Assembly: GCA_900544255.1 (NCBI GenBank)
Contig: UQUM01000041.1
Coordinates: 1 to 15,849, forward strand
Reading direction: 5' to 3'
Origin: an uncultured Sutterella sp.
Lineage (GTDB): Bacteria; Pseudomonadota; Gammaproteobacteria; Burkholderiales; Burkholderiaceae_F
DNA: 15,849 nucleotides
Part shown: piece by piece, positions 1-4,703 of the stretch
How the letters are laid out: each line of letters begins with the position of its first letter
Position numbering within the stretch: position 1 is the first letter of the stretch
The notes under the pieces: model-generated
The model's database searches: none
What the model was told of the DNA's origin: nothing
The model's input: the letters and a program-made list of their open reading frames with translations, nothing else
Position numbers and translations under genes: made by a program

Positions 1-75
1 TCCGTCAAGGAGAGCCGGAGTCAGACCGACGAAAGTCGGCATCCGGCGTTTGATCCAAGAATCCTCAGCCTTTAG
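1..75 (+). CDS. tnpB: 3' tail of a TnpB-like (IS605 OrfB) gene, partial
   Basis: Frame 1 is open from the window edge to a TAG at 73-75 and ends in the residues DPRILSL, with the stop codon inside the loop of the right-end hairpin. Coding that runs into the right-end hairpin is common in IS605-type tnpB genes, where protein and guide-RNA scaffold overlap. TnpB is an RNA-guided nuclease with a RuvC-like domain, related to the ancestors of Cas12. None of its catalytic region is visible here, so activity cannot be judged. Frame 3 is also open until a TGA at 51-53, so the exact reading frame is uncertain. The assignment depends more on the DNA end than on the 24 visible residues. Confidence 0.42.
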   Translation, partial: SVKESRSQTDESRHPAFDPRILSL

Positions 76-92
76 GCTGGGGAGTACGTCAA
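1..92 (+). mobile_element. Right end of an IS200/IS605-family (TnpB-carrying) insertion sequence, truncated by window edge
   Basis: The right end carries a stem-loop at 63-70/75-82 with loop TTTA (core CAGCC-TTTA-GGCTG, extended to 8 bp with one wobble) followed by GGGGAGTACGTCAA. This layout, a subterminal hairpin around CTTTAG followed by a G-rich run and a terminal TCAA, is the usual right end of IS200/IS605 elements; TCAA is the right cleavage site of IS608. The flanking bases from 93 onward read as an aminotransferase gene on the opposite strand whose similarity stops here, which places the junction at about 92/93. These elements insert without target duplication. The left end, and any tnpA, lie outside the window. 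Family assignment rests on pattern recognition of the end. Confidence 0.68.
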
Positions 93-357
93 AGCTTTCG
101 ATCGAGGCGCGAATGGCTTCCGCCGAACCGTGCGTCAGAAAAATGTTGTCCGTTTTGCCGCCCATGTACTGCGCCACGGCTTCGCGCAAGACTTCCACAC
201 GGGCAAAGGGATAGCGCGATCCTTTTTCCGCCGCCGGCGGTACGAAAGCCGCGGCTGCTGCCTCGGTCTTTGCGGCCTACGCGGCGCATCCCGCAAGCGT
301 CATACTCGCGGCAGAAATCGCGGCCGTGGCGAATAAGGTGCGGCGCTGAATCGTCAT
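93..357 (-). pseudogene. Broken secreted/lipoprotein-type PLP aminotransferase, 5' fragment
   Basis: ATG at 357-355 has a good AGGGAG ribosome site at 365-370. The first 26 codons encode a signal peptide with twin arginines at residues 5-6 and a lipobox ending LAGC, then GCAA. Codon 27 is TAG (279-277). The same frame then stays open and reads like the N-terminal part of a fold-type I (HisC-like) aminotransferase: RYPFARVEVLREAVAQYM, then IFLTHGSAEAIRAS. Similarity ends at about position 93, where the insertion-sequence end begins. The segment between lipobox and RYPF also looks short, because the usual NENPLG-type stretch is absent. The gene is thus interrupted by a nonsense codon, probably by a small deletion, and by an IS605-type insertion. 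Substrate is not predictable. The rest of the gene may continue beyond the element outside the window. Confidence 0.62.
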
Positions 358-483
358 GATGAACTCCCTGAATTCATGTGGAAAGGATCTCTTACGGATC
401 CTGTTCTCACGATTGTCGCGGGAATCAGCGCCGGCTGCTTACGGCGTTGTGCTCAGCGGCATCGCGCAAAGTGAGCATGCAAG

Positions 484-513
484 AAAAAACCCCGAAGGAT
501 GGCTCCCACGGGG
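484..513 (-). terminator. Rho-independent terminator of the rpsP-rimM-trmD-rplS operon
   Basis: On the minus strand CCCCG (513-509) pairs with CGGGG (494-490) around a 14-base loop, followed by TTTTTT (489-484). It lies 24 bases after the rplS stop codon at 540-538, the expected place for the operon end. It also separates the operon from the broken aminotransferase gene downstream. Confidence 0.8.
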
Positions 514-537
514 CTTTCAACTCGAAAACTGCCGAAA

Positions 538-924
538 TTAGGCGGCGGCCTTCGGGGCTTCCTTGCGGACGAGGCGTTCGCGGATGCGGGCAGCCTTGCC
601 GGAACGTTCGCGCAGGTAGTAAAGCTTGGAGCGGCACACGTCACCGTGGCGCTTCACTTCGATACCGGCGATCATCGGGGAGTAAGTCTGGAACGTACGT
701 TCCACGCCTTCACCGGAAGAGATCTTGCGAACGATGAAAGAAGAATTGAGACCGCGGTTACGGACGGCGATCACCACGCCTTCATAGGCCTGGGTGCGCT
801 TGTGCGTACCTTCGATCACGTTCACGAGAACGTTCACCGTGTCACCGGCGCGGAAAGACGGGATGGTCTTGCCCTGGGTGAGACGGGCGATTTCTTCTTT
901 TTCAAGGGTTTCGATGATGTTCAT
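538..924 (-). CDS. rplS: 50S ribosomal protein L19
   Basis: This 128-residue protein sits at the 30S-50S interface of the ribosome. It starts MNIIETLEKEEIARL and carries the L19 core: a FRAGDTVNVLVNVIEG segment (about residues 24-39), then RTQAYEGVVIA and GVERTFQTYSPMI, and a basic VRRSKLYYLRERSGKAARI-like stretch (here CRSKLYYLRERSGKAARI) near residues 97-114. The length is slightly above the usual 114-120 because of an Ala/Lys-rich tail, KEAPKAAA. The start is preceded by CGGAG eight bases upstream. It is the last gene of the operon, 105 bases after trmD, and is followed by a terminator. There is no ambiguity about identity. Confidence 0.98.
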   Translation of the reverse strand: MNIIETLEKEEIARLTQGKTIPSFRAGDTVNVLVNVIEGTHKRTQAYEGVVIAVRNRGLNSSFIVRKISSGEGVERTFQTYSPMIAGIEVKRHGDVCRSKLYYLRERSGKAARIRERLVRKEAPKAAA

Positions 925-1029
925 CTTTTAACTCCGAAACCATCATTCAACGGCCCGTTTTCTTAAAAAAGTAAGCACCGTTCAGAGGATGGCAGATGGG
1001 TAAACCGACTCTTACTGAGAGCCGGGAAA

Positions 1030-1767
1030 TTATGGATTCTTCGCCAGGAATGCTTCATCCTCACGGGTGAGCTTACCGAGCGAACGCGCGATTGTAATCA
1101 AATCAGGGCGCTTTTGTCCAGTGATTTCGAGAGATTTTTCACGGGTCCACTTCGCGATGTTGGCGTGATGCCCCGAAAGCAGCACGTCGGGCACGCGTTT
1201 TCCGTGCCACACTTCGGGGCGCGTGTAATGCGGCGCATCCAAGAGTCCCGTCGAAAACGATTCGTCCGATGCTGACAGCTCCTTAATAGCGCCGGGAAGC
1301 TGTCGCACGACGGCGTCCATCAGCGCACAAGCCGCCAATTCCGCGCCGGAAAGAACAAAGTCCCCAAGACTCACGGTGTGATCCACGTACTCTTCGAGGA
1401 ACCGCTCGTCGATCCCTTCGTAGCGACCGCAGATGAGCACCGCCGATCCGGACGGATTGCCGGAAAAAGTGCGCACGTAAGCGTCGGTAAGACGCTCGCC
1501 CGTGGGCGAAAACGCAATGACGGGACCGTCATTGCCGGACGCACGGATGTAATCCAGCGTTTTCGCCAAGGGTTCGGCCATCATCACCATACCGGGTCCG
1601 CCGCCGAAGGGGCGATCGTCCACCGTGCGGTGCACGTCGATCGTCACGTCCCTCGGATTCCAATAGTGTACGTTCCAAAGCCCCCGCTTCATCGCACGGG
1701 CACTGATGCCGTAGTCCGTAATCGCCGAAAAGATTTCGGGAAAAAGCGTTATGACGTCAAAGCGCAT
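1030..1767 (-). CDS. trmD: tRNA (guanine(37)-N1)-methyltransferase TrmD
   Basis: This 245-residue SPOUT-family enzyme methylates N1 of G37 in tRNAs that read codons starting with C or G-adjacent sets, using S-adenosylmethionine, and so prevents +1 frameshifts. Family marks are visible in order: MRFDVITLFPEIF at the start, DDRPFGGGPGMVM at 50-62, LICGRYEGIDERF at 111-123, SLGDFVLSGAE at 133-143 and GLLDAPHYTRPEVW at 174-187. Two positions are unusual: the second glycine of the SGGE knot motif is alanine (residue 142), and the residue aligned by eye with the catalytic Asp169 of the E. coli/Haemophilus enzyme is Glu169 (SDESF instead of EDSF). It starts 3 bases after the rimM stop codon, so translation is probably coupled. 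Length is normal. Confidence 0.98.
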   Translation of the reverse strand: MRFDVITLFPEIFSAITDYGISARAMKRGLWNVHYWNPRDVTIDVHRTVDDRPFGGGPGMVMMAEPLAKTLDYIRASGNDGPVIAFSPTGERLTDAYVRTFSGNPSGSAVLICGRYEGIDERFLEEYVDHTVSLGDFVLSGAELAACALMDAVVRQLPGAIKELSASDESFSTGLLDAPHYTRPEVWHGKRVPDVLLSGHHANIAKWTREKSLEITGQKRPDLITIARSLGKLTREDEAFLAKNP

Positions 1768-1770
1768 GAC

Positions 1771-2310
1771 TTAATCCCACTCCGGATCCCAGTCGACCGT
1801 AATGATGCTCGATTCCGTATCCACGTTTTCCACGTAGGCGGGCACCATCGGAATAAGGCGCGTCTTCTTTTTGCCGTCGGCTTCAAAAAGAATTTTGAGA
1901 ACCGACTGACCGCCGTTGTCGACGACGCAGTCCACCGTCCCCAGATCGACACCCGCGTTGTTCACGACGCGGCAACCTTCGAGATCCGTCACCCAATGTT
2001 CGCCTTCGTCCAAATCCGGAAATTCGGAACGGGGAATCGCAATCTGACCGCGCAGTTTGTCGGCGTCTTCTTTGTTGGTGATCTCTTCAAATTTCACGAG
2101 AAGCACGTCGCCGTGGGTCTTGATGTCTTCCGGCGTCAGGGCCCGTTTTTCGCCGCGCAGGCTCACGAACCACCAGTCCCCCGTCTGCACCAGGGCTTCA
2201 CCGGTGCCCAAAAGCACGACGCGCACCCAACCGCGCACGCCGTAAGCGCCTGCGGTACGGGCGACGGCGACCAAATCCTCGGGCGGCGTGAGATTCTCTG
2301 TTGACGTCAT
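1771..2310 (-). CDS. rimM: Ribosome maturation factor RimM
   Basis: RimM binds ribosomal protein S19 and helps assemble the head of the 30S subunit. The 179-residue protein has the expected two parts. The N-terminal RimM domain covers about residues 12-95 and includes VAVARTAGAYGVRGWVRV at 14-31. The C-terminal PRC-barrel follows, with EHWVTDLEGCRV near 102-113 and a LIPMVPAYVENVD segment near 151-163. It ends in an acidic WDPEWD tail. The start codon is preceded by GGAG. It lies second in the operon, separated from rpsP by a 253-base structured gap but almost touching trmD. A short acidic N-terminal extension (STENLTPPED) precedes the domain and is of no obvious meaning. Confidence 0.97.
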   Translation of the reverse strand: MTSTENLTPPEDLVAVARTAGAYGVRGWVRVVLLGTGEALVQTGDWWFVSLRGEKRALTPEDIKTHGDVLLVKFEEITNKEDADKLRGQIAIPRSEFPDLDEGEHWVTDLEGCRVVNNAGVDLGTVDCVVDNGGQSVLKILFEADGKKKTRLIPMVPAYVENVDTESSIITVDWDPEWD

Positions 2311-2335
2311 TTTCGTTTTCTCCGGACATAAGAAA

Positions 2336-2365
2336 AGCGGCCGATCCGGGTCAGGAAAGGCCGCT
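2336..2365 (-). terminator. Terminator-like hairpin between rpsP and rimM, possible attenuator
   Basis: On the minus strand AGCGGCC (2365-2359) pairs with GGCCGCT (2342-2336), 7 bp around a 16-base loop. TTTTCTT follows, overlapping the last stem base. It lies about 25 bases before the rimM start codon. The U-tract is interrupted, so partial termination or an RNA processing or stability role is more likely than a full stop. Confidence 0.45.
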
Positions 2366-2563
2366 CTCAGTAAATCCCCTCAGGGGGACTCACGAAAAGC
2401 AGATTTTGATTCGTTCCGTCGTCTTCAGAGTAGATACCGAACTCGGCTCATCTAAAGAGGAAAGTCCGCCGCGAATCAGGTGCTTTGACACTTGAGGCAC
2501 GACACGACGGACAACGGTTCGCAATGAAGAACGGAAGTCTTTCAGCGTCTGCTTTTTAAAAAA

Positions 2564-2824
2564 TTAGGCAGCAGCGGGAGCAGCCTTCTTCGCCGTCTTG
2601 ACGATGCGGGCCACCGTGTCGCTCATGATCGCGCCCTTTTCCACCCAGTAGGCAAGGCGGTCGGCAGCGAACGTCAGGCGCTGCGGGCCTTCAGCGATCA
2701 TCGGGTTGTAGAAGCCGATGCGTTCGTTGAAGCGGCCGTCACGACGATGACGGGATTCGGTCACGACGATGTTGAAGAACGGGCGCTTCTTGGCGCCGGA
2801 GCGGGACAAACGAATAACAACCAT
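2564..2824 (-). CDS. rpsP: 30S ribosomal protein S16
   Basis: S16 is a small ribosomal protein needed for 30S assembly. The 86 residues begin MVVIRLSRSGAKKRPFFNIV, the standard S16 start, followed by RRDGRFNERIGFYNPM at 28-43 and RLAYWVEKGAIMSDTVARI at 56-74. The tail is rich in Lys and Ala. The start codon has the strong ribosome site AAAGAGGA just upstream. It is the first gene of the rpsP-rimM-trmD-rplS operon, with a promoter about 100 bases upstream and a U-tracted hairpin in the leader. Confidence 0.98.
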   Translation of the reverse strand: MVVIRLSRSGAKKRPFFNIVVTESRHRRDGRFNERIGFYNPMIAEGPQRLTFAADRLAYWVEKGAIMSDTVARIVKTAKKAAPAAA

Positions 2825-2841
2825 TTTTTCCTCTTTAAAGT

Positions 2842-2864
2842 AAAAAGCGTCCGTACCAGACGCT
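2842..2864 (-). promoter_or_regulatory. Terminator-like hairpin in the rpsP leader (possible attenuator)
   Basis: On the minus strand AGCGTC (2864-2859) pairs with GACGCT (2851-2846) around a 7-base loop, and TTTTT (2846-2842) follows. It lies between the promoter and the AGAGGA ribosome site of rpsP. The shape is that of an intrinsic terminator. As it precedes an essential operon, conditional read-through or regulation of S16 synthesis is the likely role. This is inference. Confidence 0.5.
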
Positions 2865-2920
2865 GTGAGACTTACTGCTTACCAGAAAGCAACAAAGCCC
2901 TCCGTCCGCAGGAACGCGGG

Positions 2921-2950
2921 ATTTTAATCCGAGCCCCGGTTAAAAATCAA
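2921..2950 (-). promoter_or_regulatory. Sigma-70-type promoter of the rpsP operon
   Basis: On the minus strand TTGATT (2950-2945) and TAAAAT (2926-2921) are separated by 18 bases. This gives a -35 and a -10 box each close to consensus, about 97 bases upstream of rpsP. It is the best promoter match in the spacer before rpsP. Confidence 0.65.
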
Positions 2951-3101
2951 GTCTCTCTCGCCAAAAGATTTTCCCTACCGTCCCCAAACCGCAACCGCTC
3001 ACCCAAATGTCGCCGAAATCCCGTCGACCTTTGCGTTTCGTCAAAACTTCGCGTCGGAAAAATCTCGGTCAATGATACGTTTTCCCTGCCGCCCCACTTT
3101 T

Positions 3102-3145
3102 GCCGGGCTTTGAGGCAGATTCTGCCGTTGATCGCCCGGCCGTTT
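3102..3145. repeat. Nested inverted repeat in the rpsP / 3259 intergenic region
   Basis: Outer arms GCCGGGC (3102-3108) and GCCCGGC (3134-3140) enclose an inner perfect palindrome GGCAGA-T-TCTGCC (3114-3126). On the plus strand the outer arm is followed by CGTTTTTC, so it could act as a weak plus-strand terminator or leader hairpin. No plus-strand gene lies upstream that would need one. Apart from this, the rpsP promoter and the operator-like site, I see no gene in 2825-3258. Confidence 0.5.
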
Positions 3146-3177
3146 TTCGCCGTTTGAACCTCGTTCGCATCAAAGTT

Positions 3178-3194
3178 CCGTATCAGTGATACGG
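3178..3194. promoter_or_regulatory. Perfect 17-base palindrome, probable operator
   Basis: CCGTATCA-G-TGATACGG is a perfect inverted repeat with a one-base centre, 64 bases before the start codon of the gene at 3259. Its core TATCAGTGATA is the same as the core of the tetO operator of TetR. A related half-site, TCAATGATACG, occurs at 3069-3079. A TTGAAC at 3154-3159 could be the -35 box of the downstream gene, which would place the palindrome over the -10 region. Binding by a TetR-type or other dimeric repressor is inference. Confidence 0.5.
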
Positions 3195-3258
3195 AAGTCT
3201 CCTCCGTGCGGCCCCTCCTTCCCAACTACAGTACCCATCACTTATTACGGAGACCGTC

Positions 3259-3870
3259 ATGTCGATCATCGCTTTGGAAAAACTCATCCGCCCCGCCGCC
3301 GTCACGGAGTTGAACGGTGAAACCGCGACACTGCTCACCTTCACGGATCACCTCACCCGCGGGCACCGCACGGCCTGGCTTTCCGCCGGAATTCTTGAAC
3401 CTTGTGAGCGGCACCTTTTTGACCGACACCGTACCTCGGGATTTGCCCATAGGGCCCCCACCGTCACCGCCGCCCGTTGGACGCTCGCTACAAACGTCAC
3501 CTGCCGCGACGCCGAAATTCTCGTGGTCTGTCTCACGTCGGCGTCCCCCGCGGACGCCGTGCGACTCTCGGACGACTTGGCAGCCCACGCGGCCGACACG
3601 CGGCGCCGCGTCATTTTCCTGCGCCCCGCGGACGCGATGACGTTGCCCTCGCCCGCCGCCGAACGCCTTCTCATCACGGATAAAAACCGACTGCTCTCGA
3701 CGCACTACACCGTGGCCCCCGTTTTTGCGGGGCAACCCACGAAAGAAACCTTTCCGGTCGCTCAAATTTCAAAACCGATTACGACTGCATCGATCCTCCG
3801 CCGATGCCGTGCATTGACTCGGGCCGCGCGGGAATTCTTTACCCTCCCGCGCTGGCAGCCCGCTTATTAA
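3259..3870 (+). CDS. Uncharacterised protein, faint SulA-like pattern
   Basis: This 203-residue protein is one I do not recognise. The start has the ribosome site ACGGAGA five bases upstream. There is no signal peptide and no membrane helix. The most regular part is about residues 85-128: a hydrophobic strand (ILVVCL), an amphipathic helix (SPADAVRLSDDLAAHA), then a second strand and turn (RRVIFLRPADA). Together with the earlier HRTAWLSAG strand, this order resembles the cell-division inhibitor SulA and related RecA-like fragments, where a strand-helix-strand is followed by a FxxRP turn. By eye the likeness is faint and could be chance. The C-terminus is basic (SILRRCRALTRAAREF). The gene stands alone, oriented away from the rpsP operon, behind an operator-like palindrome, and ends at a long hairpin. 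The picture is of a separately regulated single gene. Coding is supported by the clean ribosome site, terminator and even codon usage. Confidence 0.72.
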   Translation: MSIIALEKLIRPAAVTELNGETATLLTFTDHLTRGHRTAWLSAGILEPCERHLFDRHRTSGFAHRAPTVTAARWTLATNVTCRDAEILVVCLTSASPADAVRLSDDLAAHAADTRRRVIFLRPADAMTLPSPAAERLLITDKNRLLSTHYTVAPVFAGQPTKETFPVAQISKPITTASILRRCRALTRAAREFFTLPRWQPAY

Positions 3871-3871
3871 C

Positions 3872-3914
3872 GGCGAAAGCCGGCATTCCCCCACGGGAAA
3901 TGCCGGCTTTCGCC
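3872..3914. terminator. Long hairpin between convergent genes, probable bidirectional terminator
   Basis: The arms at 3872-3890 and 3895-3914 pair over 19 bp with one bulged base (GGCGAAAGCCGGCATT with AATGCCGGCTTTCGCC, plus CCC/GGG) around a very small loop. It starts two bases after the stop codon at 3870 and lies 21 bases beyond the stop of the converging gene at 3936. There is no long U-tract on either strand, only CTTTC within the arm, so efficiency is uncertain. Confidence 0.6.
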
Positions 3915-3935
3915 ATAGGGTCTTTCAACCCAACG

Positions 3936-4691
3936 TCACTGCACCTGAGCTTCGAGCCACAGGCGTCCCGCCACAAAGTCCCCGACGGCGGGGAGAACGC
4001 CGCCCTTCACGCCGTAACCCGCGATTGTTACGGCTCGTCCGTCAAGCACTACTTCGAGCGAGAGCGCCACCAAGGGTTTGGCGAGCCACGGCATTTCCTC
4101 CGCCGCCGTCACCCGAGCGCGGAAATCAAAGTAGGCGGTGTATTCGGTCGGAATCAGAAACGTCGCAGTCGTCATCCCTTCCCCTAATTCCCGACCGTCG
4201 CTCACACGGCAGGTGAGCATCACGCCCATCAACCGCACCGTTTTCACCGAACCGACGTCGGCAGGGTTCAACGACGCCGCAAAATCCGGCACATAAGCCG
4301 TGAGCGCCGTGCTCCCCGTCTTAAACGCCGCTTCGCCCTGCAGGCAGGACGCCGCGTAACGGCCCGCGCCGTAAACGAGATCGTTGGCGGCTCCCGGCAA
4401 AAGGGGTACCGGGTAATAGAGTTCCGGTTTTCCTTCATGAAACCGCAGGGCGTACTGCGTTCTCGGCGCCCCTTCCGGAAGGTAAAGCGCGAAAACCGCG
4501 TCGCCCGCTGCTTCGCGCTTGGCTTCCACGGCGCTGCGCGCCGCGTAGAGGTCGTTCTGCGCGAGCACCGTCACGTCTTTTTCCGAGAGCCCCAAGGATT
4601 CCCAGACTTCAAAAAGACTTTCGTCATGCTGCTGCGCCAAAAGCGCCAATTCCCCGTAAACACTTCCTGACTGAATCGTTGCCTGTGTCAT
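3936..4691 (-). CDS. Uncharacterised soluble protein downstream of ligA
   Basis: This 251-residue protein is one I do not recognise. It has no signal peptide or membrane helix. The first part (about 1-60) is helical and acidic, with AQQHDESLFEVWESLGLSE. From about residue 65 it turns into a beta-rich protein with segments such as AVFALYLPEG, TQYALRFHEGKPELYYPVP and VKTVRLMGVMLTCRV. It ends in a GYGVKGGVLPAVGDFVAGRL segment and the strand WLEAQV. No metal-binding cluster or nucleotide motif is visible. The start is firm: GAGGAAAG overlaps the ligA stop codon (4706-4704) and the ATG follows 12 bases after it, so the gene is very probably co-transcribed and translationally coupled with ligA. A role linked to DNA or cell division is suggested only by position. 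Confidence 0.8.
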   Translation of the reverse strand: MTQATIQSGSVYGELALLAQQHDESLFEVWESLGLSEKDVTVLAQNDLYAARSAVEAKREAAGDAVFALYLPEGAPRTQYALRFHEGKPELYYPVPLLPGAANDLVYGAGRYAASCLQGEAAFKTGSTALTAYVPDFAASLNPADVGSVKTVRLMGVMLTCRVSDGRELGEGMTTATFLIPTEYTAYFDFRARVTAAEEMPWLAKPLVALSLEVVLDGRAVTIAGYGVKGGVLPAVGDFVAGRLWLEAQVQ

Positions 4692-4703
4692 CCTTGTCTT
4701 TCC

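Larger units (their letters stand above)
1..110 (+). ncRNA. Candidate omega (reRNA) guide RNA 3' scaffold plus guide
   Basis: Three nested or consecutive stems fold here. The outer stem is GCCGGA 14-19 with TCCGGC 42-47. The inner stem is CCGAC 26-30 with GTCGG 35-39, closed by a GAAA tetraloop. The right-end hairpin is 63-70/75-82. In characterised IS605-type elements the omega RNA covers the tnpB 3' end and right end, and its guide is the roughly 16-20 bases directly after the element. Here the guide would begin at 93 (AGCTTTCGATCGAGGCGC) and match the interrupted aminotransferase gene. The folds are seen in the sequence; transcription and function are inference. The 5' boundary lies outside the window and the 3' boundary is approximate. 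Confidence 0.42.

Noticed and set aside
1378..2304. A 308-codon plus-strand open frame across trmD and rimM
   Set aside because: It is His/Arg-rich mirror coding of two certain genes; no start signal.
3178..3194. LexA box before the 3259 gene
   Set aside because: A LexA box is CTGT-N8-ACAG (16 bases, even centre); this palindrome is CCGT-N9-ACGG with an odd centre.
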